The position numbers and the translations under genes are program-made. Below, piece by piece: positions 33,101 to 44,529 of a stretch of DNA of 64,000 nt. The stretch comes from Amoebidium appalachense. Lineage: Eukaryota; Ichthyosporea. Under the pieces are notes generated by a model. It was not told the origin of the DNA and did no database searches. It saw nothing but the letters and a program-made list of their open reading frames with translations. The stretch is from NCBI GenBank assembly GCA_963693365.1, contig CAVNZM010000002.1:16678001-16742000 (forward strand). Direction: 5' to 3'. The stretch's first letter is position 1. Every line of letters starts with the position of its first letter.

Positions 33101-33400
33101 CCCGCCCCCCTCTCCCCTTTCTCCCCTTCTCAGTTTCACCCACCCAACCAACCCCACTCCGCCCAACCACCCATCCGTACACCATAATACATATCAATCA
33201 AAGTGTTGCTCACAACGATAGACTGTACCAATTCATATAATTGAAACACATGGTCCAAAAAGAGAAAGAATGGGAAGCGATGATGCTTGCAAATTTAAAA
33301 CCGTTGTGGCAAGGTCCTGAGCATGAATTGAATGGACGAGTGCCATGATGGTTTTCCCCGGGCGCAAATCTTACGTTGAATTCTGTTGAATCTTACGTGG

Positions 33401-33484
33401 GCTTATCGGTGCCCTATGCATGGTTGTCTGTGTGCATGGTTTTGGAGTACTGCTCTTGGAAACATGCATAGGGCACCGATAAGC
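33401..33484. repeat. Perfect 22-bp inverted repeat with 40-nt loop
   Basis: The left arm 33401-33422 (GCTTATCGGTGCCCTATGCATG) is the exact reverse complement of 33463-33484. The size is that of a small-RNA precursor hairpin; no expression evidence is available. Confidence 0.85.
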
Positions 33485-33922
33485 AGTAACGTTTTGGGTG
33501 TGCTCGTTGTACCATTAGAATAGTAAAATGTTATATCTCCACATGTGATTCAGATGTAAACCTTGTAACGCAATTATCTACATATACAAATACTGATGGC
33601 CTTGCATGCCGATGATAAGCACATTCCCCGTACAAAATAATATAAAAGTAGCAAGGCCTCGTAGATAAACAAAAGTAGTCACACTACAGTGAATAGCTGC
33701 ACCCAGTCAGCAGTGCTATTTAGGAGGCCTTCGTTTGAATCACAGCGACACAAACGAAATCGAGCGGTGACCCTTTCGAAATCATCACGTGCATCACATG
33801 ATAGCGCAATCGTTTTTAGTTTTTTACGAGTTCAGAAGTTGAACAAGGGAAGGATTTTTTACTGAAAACTAAGATTTGTAGTAACTCAAGGCCCAACTGT
33901 GAGCTGTTTGTATTGCGCAAAA

Positions 33923-34092
33923 ATGTCTTGGGGTAAGAAATCTGCGCATGCACCAGAAAAGATCGTGTCAATAACTCTAGAGCGGGAGAAGAATAGGAGT
34001 GTACAGAGCGTTGTTAGAAGGGAGAGTGTGGGCTGGGATGGGGAGTTAGAAGTGGGGGTGGTGGTGGTGGTTGGGGGGGGGGGGGGGGGGGG

Positions 34093-34123
<31 letters not shown>

Positions 34124-34924
34124 ATGAAGGGGTAGGGGAGGAGAAGATAACGAATATTTCTGTGGTTAAACCTGTTTGAAAAGAGTGGTTTCATCCGTCT
34201 GCAACTTTCTGAGTGAGGGCTCGGTACACCACCACAGTTACGTGCGTTTTTGTGTGCCTGTGCGTGTCCGTTAGGTAGCTCTGTGCCTGTGTTCGTGGAG
34301 GTTGAGCTAGTACGCTTTGTGTGTGTTTTTCGCTTAGACACAAGTGGTACATACGTGCACAGACACACACTTCGATTGACAAGTAAACCAGACGCAAACC
34401 AGCACAGACTTGGTATGCACACTACTCATACACACGCACATGTGCACCGGTTGTTTGTTTGCTGCATCCTAGCACCATCTCCCCCTTTGCTTCTTGTTTG
34501 CTTCTAACCCCCCCTCCCCCCCCGTCCTTTAGAGGACGATGATTTTGAGCCGGTGATTCCCAGTAAGGTGAAGCAGATTGGGTTTGAGGATGAGGACGAG
34601 GATGAAGACGTGAGGGTATGTCCCAGCGGCAGTCGCTTACACACACACAGGCAGACACAAACATGTACACGTTCACACACGCGCGCGCGCACGCACACAC
34701 AGAGAGAGAGAGAGACGCACTCACACACACGATACAAACGAGCAGCGCGTGCGCACACACGACACACACACACACAGGTACGTACACACCTGCTTGCAGA
34801 CACAAACACAGGCATAAGGACACACAAGCACAGACACACAGACACGCAAACACCACACAAGACACATACCTGCACACACCGACACCCACATGCACACACA
34901 CACAAACACACACACACACACACA

Positions 34925-34964
<40 letters not shown>

Positions 34965-35762
34965 AACACCCCACACTCACACCCACACCCAATACCTTAG
35001 AAGTTCCTCTGCATTCTCTCTCCCCCCTTGGGCTGGTACCACCTTTGTCTATGTGTGCATGCGTGTCTGTATGTTTGTGTCTGGGCGATGGGGAAGATAT
35101 GGAAAGTTAACCCGCTTATTATTGGCATGCCTCCCATTTATCCCGTTTTTCATTCAGGAAAGTTGGGACGTTGATTCTGACGAGGAGCGCAAGAAGAAGG
35201 AGGAGGCAAAGAAGGCCGAGGCAGCAAAGCCAAAGCCAGCGGCAGCAGCAGAGAAGAAGGGGGAAGAAGCTCAAGCAGGTGGGGGGGGGGGGGGGGGGGT
35301 TAAGGGGAAGGGAGGTGTATGTCGGAGGGGGGGGGGAGGGGGAGGGGGGAGGGAGGGGATATAGGGGAGAGGTGTGTGTGTCGGGATGGAGAGGAGACGG
35401 GAGGTGTGTATGTGTGTATATGTATGTGTAATTTGTGTGTGTGTGTGTGTATGTGCGTCGGAGGAGAGGAGGGATAGGGGGAGAAGGAAGAGGGTGGTTG
35501 AAGAGGGTAGTTGGGGGGGGGGGGGGGGGGAGGAAGGGGGGGAGGGGGGGAGGGGGAGGGGGGGGGGCTGCTGAGCTGTATGGGAGGAGAGGGGGGGGTG
35601 TGTGTGTTGAGAGACGGGCTGAGGGACGGGCGGCGGGGGGAGGGGGGAGGAGAGGTGTGTATGTGTATGTTCGTGTGGGTTTTCGTGGGGGGGGGGGGGG
35701 GGGGGGATGTAGGAGAGAAAAGAGAGATGTGTATGTTTTTGTTTTGTTTTGTTTTTGTTTTT

Positions 35763-35798
<36 letters not shown>

Positions 35799-36143
35799 CT
35801 TGAGATGCAGGCAGAAGAGAATGGTGTATGTGTGTGTAGGGGGGGGTTAAGGGATACAGGAGAGAAGGGAGGTGTGTGTGTGTCTGGCGGGGGGGGGGGG
35901 GGGGGGGGGGGAGAAGGTGTGTGCGAAAAGGAAGTGGTGTGTTTATGGTGGGAGGGGATGAGGGAAGGCAAAGGGTTTTTGTGGGTGGTTTTTTTTTTTT
36001 TTTGGGGGGGGGGGGGACGGGGATGAGGAAGGACATCTGGGCGGGCAGATTGGGGGTGTGGGTGTGTCAATGTAAGTAATGAGTGTGTTGTCGGCGATGG
36101 TGTATCTGGTGTCCTTTGTGTGTGTGTGTGTGTGTCTGGTTGT

Positions 36144-36181
<38 letters not shown>

Positions 36182-36629
36182 TGTGTGTTTTTGTGTGTGT
36201 GTGTGTGTGTTTCTGCAATGCGCTTGGTTTCTTTTTCAGCTTTTATGATTTTTCCCCTTTCTTGTTTTTGGAATGGTGTGTTTTGGGTTTGGGGCAGGGG
36301 GAGGCTGTGGGGATTAGGGTATGAAGAATATGTGTGTGTGTGTGTGTGTGTGTGTTTGGGGGGGGGGGGGGGGGGGGGGGGGGAGTGAAGGGATAGGTTA
36401 AAGTGGGAGGATGGGAGAGATTTGTGTGTGAGTGTGTGTGTGTTTGGGGGGGGGGAGGGGGCCTGGAGTATTTTTTTCGCCGTTTGCAGCATTTGGCACA
36501 TTTTTGGTACCGACACGGTGTTTGTGTACACTCAGATCTGACCATATGTCCCTCCAGATTTTGAAAGAAAAAGAAAAGCAGGAGGCCCCGGCACCAGAGG
36601 TCAGACCCCCCCCTCCCTCCCCCCCTCAA

Positions 36630-36675
<46 letters not shown>

Positions 36676-37472
36676 CACGTGTACATATATACACAAGCAC
36701 ACGCGTGCATACACGTACACACACACACACACACACACATACATACACACACGAACATACACGTACGTATCCGTACATACACACTGCCCGCACAAGCACG
36801 GAGAGTTGCATTCTCTTCCCTTTTCCTCCTAATGTACGAAGTAGGCACTCTCTTAATGGGATAGTACACACGTGTTTCAACTGCTGTCTCTGCGGGGAAG
36901 GAAGAAAAAGAAGGGGGGGGGGGGGGGGGGAATGATACACTGTCCGACCACGTGATATAAATACAGTCACCGCTCGATATAACCCCCCCCCCCTTTTGGT
37001 TACACTCTGGGGGAGGGGGGGGGGGGGGTTATATGGTGGGGGACAATATATCGTAATGTGTCCGTGTTTACATCCTGCCCGAAACCCCAAATCGATGACA
37101 TCACCGGAGGGGGGGGGGGGGGGAGGGGGGGGGGGGGGGGGGGGCTATATTGGGGGGAACGCTATATAGTGGGGACGCTATAGCGAGCGGTGGCTGCAGT
37201 GGAAAGGAAATGGAGCCCATGTTAAACAGTTGATGAGGCTGCAATGATCTGTGGGGGTGCAAGCAGTAGGCGCAGTGAGGTGGGGCAGGGGAGGAGGGTG
37301 TGGTGGTGGTGGTGGTGTGTGGGTGGGTTTTGGGGGAGGGGGGAGGTGGGGGGGGGAGAGGGGTTTAGTGTACGACGGGGGAGACAGAGGGTCATTATGT
37401 GAGTACAGACATGCATGTATTATCCATATAAATGTCCATGCATTAGTCGACACGCGGCCAGGTGATGCTTGC

Positions 37473-37507
<35 letters not shown>

Positions 37508-37630
37508 ACCACCCCCACCACCACCACCACCCCCACCCCCCTTTTCACGCCCAATGTGGTGCCTGTCGTGAATGTATGCTCAAATGCGCTGTACGACATT
37601 TCCCTCTCCGAATAACAAAAAAAAGAGGCG

Positions 37631-37699
<69 letters not shown>

Positions 37700-37909
37700 A
37701 GGTCGAGCTAGATCCGATATCCGAGAAGCTGCGGCGGCAAAAGTTGGTAGAGGATGCAGACTTTGAGGTTGCAAAGGCCACGTTCGGGGGGGCTGCACCC
37801 CAGGAGGCCCAGCCGGGTACGTGTGCATGTGTGGGTGCGCCTGTGTGTGTGCGCGCGCGTTGGGGATGGTTAGTTGGGAGGGTCGTGGGTCATGCATTTG
37901 CGTGGGTGT

Positions 37910-37972
<63 letters not shown>

Positions 37973-38545
37973 TTTGGGGGGATGGGGGGGGGGGGGGGGG
38001 GGGGGGGGGATTGTGCGAGTGTGTTTCATTGATGGTATGAATGGGTGTATATAGTGTATGAGGCGGGTGTATTATTTATGGGATGCGGTGTGTAGAATTT
38101 TGGCGGTGGGTGTGTAAGTTTACTATGTGGGTGGGTGTCTGCAATTGATGATTTAAGTAAGTGGGTGTCTATGATTTATGATGTAGGTGAGTGTGGATAT
38201 ATCAAGGCTTGTGTGTGGCGCGTGGGTGTGGGCATTTGTTGTGGAGAGAATGGGAGGGCAAATTGGATGATATGGATGGGGTTTGTGAGTGGGCTTGTTG
38301 CTGCGATGCCGATTGTGTGTATGTGTGTATCGTTGGCGGGCTTCACGTGTGCAGGTGGCCGTGTTAGTGTATGGGTGTGTGTGTGTGTCGGAGGGGGAGG
38401 GGGAGGGGGGAAATGGGGGGATGGGGGGAGGGGGAGGGGGTAGGCAGCGATGGTTCTCGTGTGTGGCTGCAGGTATGGTTTTGTGTGTATGTGTTTGGGT
38501 GGGTTTGTAGAGGTAATTGTTGTGCGTGTGTGCGTGCGTGCGTGT

Positions 38546-38576
<31 letters not shown>

Positions 38577-38895
38577 GGAGGGGGGAGGGGGACGGGGGGG
38601 GAGTGGGGAGGCTTTGATGGAAAGAGTATTTGTGTGTGGGGGGGGGGGGGGGGAAGGGGGGGTTGCAGACTTTGGGGCTTCCCCCTCCCCCTCCCTCCCT
38701 CCGCCCCTCCCCTCCCTCCCCAGTACGCACCGTACAAACACACATACACGCACACATACTCTCTCTCTTCCTCCCCCCCCCCCCCCCCCCCCCCCTCCCT
38801 TCTCCCCCTCTCTCTGACACGCGCACACCCACACCCACACACACACACACACATGCACACACTCACTCACTCACTCACTCACACTCGCACTTACA

Positions 38896-38926
<31 letters not shown>

Positions 38927-40332
38927 CACTCACACTCACTCGCACTGGCCCTTGCACACACACACACACACACACGCCCACAAGTGACATTCCTTTCCCG
39001 TTTTTCTCTCCTCGTTCTTTCGAAGCAACTCAGGGATTCCATAAGTTCCCCCCCCCTTTCCAGCTGCTTTCCCCTAACTGCCTTGTGACACCTTGTAACC
39101 AATATCTGTGTTTTCCCCCCATCACCCACCATTCACCCACAGAGGAGCTTATTGATGTGATGGGAATGGAGCCTAAGACGAGGGCCGACTTCAGTCTCAT
39201 GAGCCAGGTCATCGGGGCTTCGCTCTCAGACTATGACGTAATAGTCCCTCTCTCCCCCTCCCTCCCTCCCTCCCCCCCCCCCCCCCCCCCCCCCCTTGAG
39301 GATGGGTACTGCTTATGTTGCATACTGCGTGTTGCTGATGATGCATATTTTGATGTTTGCTTGTGCATAAGAATGTGTGACCTGTATCCTGCCACCTTGT
39401 TTCTTATCGTGTAGTTGTGCTACACAGCCTGTTCCGCATTCTACCCATACTACATTCTTACCCCCTCCCCCCCCCCCACCCCTCCCCCCGCACTCCCCCC
39501 CCCCCCCCCCCTCCACCCCATCCCACCCCCTCCCTGCTTTCCCCCTCTCTCCCTCTTCCACTCGTCGGGCTGTCCGGCTATACGGGCAGACATTGTAGCA
39601 GATCAAGATCTCACACACACATCACTGCACTAGGTGGACCATAGGCTTCTAAACATTGTCACATGCATTTGTTCAGTTTGGACACTGATTCTGACTTGCT
39701 TAACAAAACATAGGCATATTGCTCTATCGCGGGCCGGGGGGGGGGGGGGGGGGGGGGAGAGGGGTGGTATTTCAAGCAGGTTGGTCGATCCCGTTTGGGC
39801 GGGCGGGGCAGGGGAGAGGGGGGGGGGGGGGGGGGGGGGGGGGTGAGGGGGGGGCAAACTTACTAGGCTATACTGCGCATGTGTGTTGGAGGGTGGTGGT
39901 GGTTGTGTGTGGGTGTGTATGTGTGTGGGTGTGTGTGTGTGTGTGTGGGAGAGAGAGGGGGGGGGGGGGGGGGGGGAGGCACATACTAGGTTATTACACG
40001 CATATGTGTGGGAACGTGGTGGTGGTGGTGGCGTTGTGTGGGGGGGGGGGGGGGGGGGAAGAGGGGGGAGAGGAGAGAAGGGGGGGGGAGGGGGGGAGGG
40101 GGGGGGGGGGAGGTGCCTGTGAACATGTTAGGTTTTGTTTTGTTTTGTGGGTGCTGTGGGGGTGCATATGGTATGGGCTGCTTGAACTCTTCTCGACCCA
40201 TGCTACCAGACTGCCTGTATGCCAGCCTGATGCCCACATCACACCCTGCCCTGTACATGTTCACACCGGACAACGTATAAGCACATGCACACACACATAT
40301 ATCACTCACTCACTCACTCATTTACTCGCACA

Positions 40333-40375
<43 letters not shown>

Positions 40376-40509
40376 CGCTCAGGCCACTTCCTGTACATGA
40401 TTGAGCAAATCTTGAAGGACGTGTGTGGCCCCCTAAACTCCGAAGACACGAAGAAGTTGGCCACCGTTATGACCGTTATCCAACACGACAAAGCAAAAGC
40501 CGTAAGCAG

Positions 40510-40559
<50 letters not shown>

Positions 40560-40566
40560 ACACACA

Positions 40567-40611
<45 letters not shown>

Positions 40612-40740
40612 CCCCACCCTACCTCACCCAAACTCACCCACTTAATTCACACAAGGTCACACCACACAGGCGTGCGCGCTCACACAGACACATGTGCGCG
40701 TGCACACACACACACTAACGCACACACGCACACACACACA

Positions 40741-40791
<51 letters not shown>

Positions 40792-41284
40792 CCCCCCCCC
40801 CCCCCCCCCCCCCCTCAATTACTCACTCACTCAACTCACTCAACTCACTCACACACACACACACCATCGTCACGCCGACGACAACCTCCCGCCCCTTGAA
40901 CTGCTCAAAGGTTTATTAAACATTAGTCTTTCCTCTCATATGTCTCACAATCCTCAGTCTTTCCTCTCATATGTCTCATAATCCCCAGTCTTTCCTCTCG
41001 TATGTCACATAATCCTCAGTCTTTCCTCTCATATGTCTCATAATCCTCAGTCTTTCCTCTCATGTCTCTCATAATCCTCAGTCTTTCCTCTCATATCTCC
41101 CATAGTCTCAGTCTTTTCTCTCATGTGTCTCTAGACCTCAGTGCATTAGTTTCCACCCATCAGTGTTGGTGTGTACCCACAATGATGTGGCCGGCAAAAC
41201 AACAATACATGCAAAAGCTGAACATAAACCATATGCATACACATGCGGCCGTACATGAATACTTACATAAGACAAGCGAGCGCG

Positions 41285-41335
<51 letters not shown>

Positions 41336-41495
41336 CAAGGGCACGAAGGGTCCAGTTAAGAAAGCCGCACCTGCAGCCAAGAAAATCACAAAGACCGGCC
41401 CGAGCCCTGTGGAGGATTTCAGCGATGTGGCGGTTAAAGCAACACCGGGGGACAAAAATAGGGCCGCCATGTATGATGACTATGATTTCATGTGA
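33923..41495 (+). CDS. eIF3j: Eukaryotic translation initiation factor 3 subunit J, 8 exons
   Basis: eIF3j binds the 40S decoding centre and helps eIF3 loading and start selection. Exons are 33923-33932, 34533-34615, 35158-35278, about 36568-36599, 37702-37816, 39143-39237, 40376-40501 and 41334-41495, giving about 247 aa (family about 250). The N-terminus is MSW then EDDDFEPV and an acidic stretch; [10 protein letters not shown] resembles the conserved acidic W motif. Basic, KE-rich and alanine-rich segments follow, then [20 protein letters not shown], the most conserved part, and [10 protein letters not shown]. The C-terminus YDDYDFM is typical. Exon 4 is the doubtful one: its best acceptor (36557) gives the wrong phase, while a weaker one at 36567 gives the right phase. 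A polyadenylation-like AATAAA lies at about 41891. Introns carry a MITE, a tandem repeat and many homopolymers. Confidence 0.9.
34616..35157. repeat. CA, GA and CT tracts in intron 2 of eIF3j
   Basis: CA-rich DNA at 34640-34925 and (CT)n at 34925-34964, then unique DNA to the acceptor. Confidence 0.85.
35279..36557. repeat. G-run and TG-rich intron 3 of eIF3j
   Basis: Nearly the whole intron is G runs, GTGTGT and T runs (for example G at 35280-35299, 35514-35530 and 35765-35798; TG at 36117-36205 and 36331-36355). No inner exon was seen, though a mini-exon would be hard to detect. Confidence 0.8.
36964..37196. mobile_element. Pogo/Tc1-like MITE (about 233 bp)
   Basis: It starts CAGTCACCGCTCGATATAACCC and ends GCTATAGCGAGCGGTGGCTG, terminal inverted repeats that match over about 13 bases with one mismatch. 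The CTCGATATAAC core is common in pogo/Tigger-type ends. TA precedes the left end, but the right flank is CA, so the TA duplication is not intact. No transposase. It lies in intron 4 of eIF3j. Confidence 0.65.
37628..37696. repeat. (CA)n directly before the exon 5 acceptor of eIF3j
   Basis: About 65 bp of CA then CGTGCAG, the 3' splice site. A C run (37474-37507) lies further up. Confidence 0.9.
37817..39142. repeat. Intron 5 of eIF3j: TG and G half, then C and CA half
   Basis: TG at 37913-37967 and G runs at 37985-38009, 38558-38578 and 38639-38653; then a C run at 38774-38794, CA at 38827-38860, CACT at 38860-38885 and CA at 38897-38980. Confidence 0.85.
39238..40375. repeat. Intron 6 of eIF3j, with a divergent poly(C)-ended repeat copy
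   Basis: A diverged copy of the dispersed repeat lies at about 39296-39480 (TTGAGGATGGGTACTGC ... TTCCGCATTC, then C runs). G runs at 39736-39757, 39819-39843, 39958-39976 and 40040-40110 follow, and (CA)n at 40334-40374 runs straight into the acceptor. Confidence 0.75.
40511..40900. repeat. C, CA and CT tracts in intron 7 of eIF3j
   Basis: C run at 40511-40545, CA to 40569, CT to 40610, a second CA block at 40700-40742, CT at 40742-40789 and a C run at 40789-40814. Confidence 0.9.
40922..41140. repeat. Tandem repeat, about 31-bp unit, about 7 copies
   Basis: The unit reads CAGTCTTTCCTCTCATATGTC plus TCATAATCC with small changes, in intron 7 of eIF3j. Confidence 0.85.
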
Positions 41496-43152
41496 TTGGT
41501 TCAAGGATGTGATGCACTTTTGTGATTCGGTCACTGTTTCTATTGTTTGATTTTGAACAATAATGGATTTTTTGATGATCGCATTATCGAATGTTAGGGG
41601 TGAGGACGGGTCACATTTCCTCTGTATTCAAGTATGTTTCAAGTGTCACGGTTTGGCCATTGTGTTAGTGGGGAAGGCGGGATGCACGGAGGGGTGTACA
41701 TGTATTATTTGGTTTACTTTACCTTTTTGTAATCTCTGTGTGCCATGTATGCAAAACACCACACACATTATGATCCACCAAGCATTCTTCACGCTGTGGC
41801 AGCGCCACAGTGCCGAAATCTGATAAGACGTGGTTTGAAATCATGTGTCATTGACCCCGGTTGGCCTATGCAGCAAGATGGTGGCCTGTAATAAATAGAC
41901 CAAATGCATGCATGGCATTGCGCAGAAGCCTTGATTTGGACGTCGTTGCGAGGTGTGTGTAGTACAACCAGGGAGGGTTATCATGATACAAATTTGGAAG
42001 CTGCTGTTCGAATTTAAGGAGGAAGCCTTCGAAGATCTCCGCCCACCGTGCAGTTAACGAACGACATGTTTACATGTGTGCACGTGCTTGCTCGTCACTA
42101 TATATATAAGAGATCAGGTGCACGGACCGAGTAAGGGGGAGGGAAACCCGGAGCACCCACATGCGAGTGGATGCACGTGTATGCAACATGTCATGTACAG
42201 TCACGACTGGGAAGGAACAACCCTATGGACGAGCTACCCTTAACGAATAAATGTCCAAAAATAAATTTCCTTATATACCATATATGGTATATAAGACTAT
42301 TGGTCCGTTATGTCCACACCAATCAAATTGAGTGCGGGGATGAACCATGCATGTGCATAATGGCAGATCGTAATCCCCCATACTCCCTAACTCCCGATAC
42401 TCAGTGGGGGCCGATAATTCTACATATGAAATTTGATCAATTACATAGTGAAATTTCAAAATGAACCCTTTGTCCTTAATAGGAACAACCCTATGGACGA
42501 GCTACCCTTAGAAGGAACAACCCTATGGACGAGCTACCCTTAGAAGGAACAACCCCCAGCCCCCCCCCCCCTCCCCCCCCCCCCCCCCCACCTTCCCCCC
42601 CCCCCCCCCCCCAAAACCCTGGTTCGATCCCGGCTTTCCCCCCCCCCCCCCCCCCCCCCTTTTTCTTTTTTTTTTTTCTCCCGTCAATGGGTGCGCTATT
42701 TGCCAACCGTAAGACACTACCTTATTGCAGCCAATGCCATCAAATTGACTGGGCACACACGTGTCGGCCAACAGACAACAGAGTTTCGCTAGCAAACGTA
42801 CGGTGTTCCTTTTTTTCCTTTTTTCCCTTTTTTCGACTCGCACTTTTGGCGTCCCTTAGGTTGCAAAATGACTATCGAAGAAAAACAAGAAGCCTAAGGC
42901 TCTTCTTAAGGGAACTAATCCCAGTGGTTTAGGAAAGGGTGTGAAGCAAAGTGCGAAACTCGCCACCTTCCAGCGCAGCTTCACGGCCCCAGCTAAATTT
43001 AAGTGGAGGCAAGGCCTACCTACTCTGTAGATAGATGATTGGAAAAAAATTACGGATGACGTCATATTGGATTTGATTGCGCAATCACTATGTTTGCGCA
43101 ATCATCTAGTATACAGCGTGCACTAGTATATATGGACGTCCTTGAATCATAA
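41496..43152. other. Intergenic region with short direct repeats and a palindrome
   Basis: First comes the 3' UTR of eIF3j. From 42208 a 32-bp unit (GGAACAACCCTATGGACGAG...) occurs once, then twice in tandem plus a partial copy at 42480-42556. A perfect 26-bp palindrome lies at 42270-42295. C runs at 42562-42613 and 42642-42660 enclose a GGTTCGATCCC sequence (42622-42632) that equals a tRNA B box, but no tRNA can be folded. The last 200 bp may hold the promoter of the next gene. Confidence 0.65.
42270..42295. repeat. Perfect 26-bp palindrome
   Basis: CTTATATACCATA followed by its exact reverse complement, with no loop. Confidence 0.9.
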
Positions 43153-44429
43153 ATGGGCCAGTTTCACGTACATACAAAACAGATTCAGAGCTGCTCGTGC
43201 TGTACCTAGCCTCCATTCTCATATACGTGCACTATATCCGCATGGATCTGTTCGGTGCTGACGTACCCGACTCGAAGGTGCTTAGGGCCACTGCCTTTTG
43301 GGTCGGTGTTGTGGGCTTTGTGTTTGCTGCTGTGTGCTTCATCTTGATGGTTGCTGCAACGCACGTCTACGTGCAGAACATCCCAAGGATGAAAAACAAA
43401 CGGGGCCGTCTACCACTATCCATCGTCATTTTTGGCGGCACGGCCTACGCAATAATGCTTGCGTTTGTCTCCGGAGTTGTGCTCTGGATCTACTGGGCAG
43501 ACGCAATTCCCACCGATGTGTGGAAAAGCCCGGCGTTTTATCTCACTGTTATCCAGTTGAACTTCCAGTTTGCGCGAGCGTGTGCAATTTTGCCAATTAC
43601 CGGGCTCCTTCTTCACATTGTGGTAATCTACTATGGGCGCCCCTCGTTGTGCCCACCAATGTGGATCCCCCCTCATGCCCCTGGGCTGAGAACGTCTGCG
43701 AGCCTTACATCGTGGGCGACATATACCGCCGTTATGAAGCTACCCCTCGTGTTTGGATATATTTTATGATGTACCAGTTTTTCTCAGATAGGGCGGCATA
43801 TTGGACGAATAGCGCCGAAGCCATTATCCACCAGTCTATCCACGTGTTTTACGCATATTTTGACTTGTGGACGGTAATTTGCCTAGTGCTGGTGCGGAAA
43901 GGGTTAAAGAAACATGACCTCGACCAAACCCGCTACTTGGTGGCACTGTCTTTAACCTGGATCGTCACGTCCACCGTTTCCTATGCACGTGCAACCACAG
44001 GAATGAGCCGGCACATATTGCCCCTGGTGTTCGTCCTTATGTGCCAGGTCATACAGGTGGTTGTTTTTTTCTGCTTTGTGTTTGCAGATCCGCAAGATGA
44101 TTGAGTCTAACAATTACTGTATGAGCCGGGGAAACACTGTTGCACGTTCGAAACCGCTAGGCCTTGGCCCACCAAGAGACTCTGACGCAACCATATCACC
44201 AACACTCCCCGGGTCATGCACAAGCAACACAAGTGGGGTCACGGAGACGGGAAAACAAAAATCCTCAGCAGACCACCTCGTGCTTGTCGAGCGCCACAAT
44301 GTTGCGGCCAATAGTGTGCACCCGGCCGGCCGGCAATGTATATCCGTCGAAGGGGACTCGGAGCTTCAAAAGCAAACAGTGGCAGAATGCGAAGGAGAGG
44401 ACGTCCAAGAGCAGAGGCTCGGCAATTAG
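43153..44429 (+). CDS. Unrecognised seven-transmembrane protein, with frame breaks
   Basis: I do not recognise the family. Two overlapping frames together encode about seven hydrophobic helices: YLASILIYVHYI; AFWVGVVGFVFAAVCFILMV; IVIFGGTAYAIMLAFVSGVV; ACAILPITGLLLHIVVIYY; then in the shifted frame IHVFYAYFDLWTVICLVLV, YLVALSLTWIVTSTVSYA and HILPLVFVLMCQVIQ. The shift lies at a C4 run (43640-43643), where one extra C restores the frame. The only upstream ATG (43153) is also off by one, and an extra A in the A4 run near 43176-43179 would join it; otherwise the start is unknown. At the end, one reading stops at 44104 after PQDD. A pyrimidine-rich 31- or 40-nt stretch ending in GCAG at 44086 could instead be an intron, adding a hydrophilic tail to 44429. 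A receptor-like fold is only a guess. Confidence 0.6.
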
Positions 44430-44455
44430 TATGTATGCAATAACCCCCGAGAGGG

Positions 44456-44465
44456 GGGGGCAGGG

Positions 44466-44511
<46 letters not shown>

Positions 44512-44523
44512 GGGGGGGGGGGG
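44456..44523. repeat. G homopolymer cluster
   Basis: G runs broken by single A or C, the longest about 42 nt (44469-44510), just downstream of the 7TM gene. Confidence 0.9.
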
Positions 44524-44529
44524 ATGGTC

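Larger units (their letters stand above)
29770..33922. other. Gene-poor intergenic region
   Basis: Mostly AT-rich, unique-looking DNA with no convincing exon. It includes repeated AATTATGGTAACTC units at 30230-30305, AG-rich DNA at 30677-30720, a GC-rich CCCG/CCGC tract at 32160-32285, a C run then CCCA repeats at 32727-32795, G-rich DNA at 32866-32935 and a perfect hairpin at 33401-33484. The last 200 bp should hold the eIF3j promoter. Confidence 0.6.
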
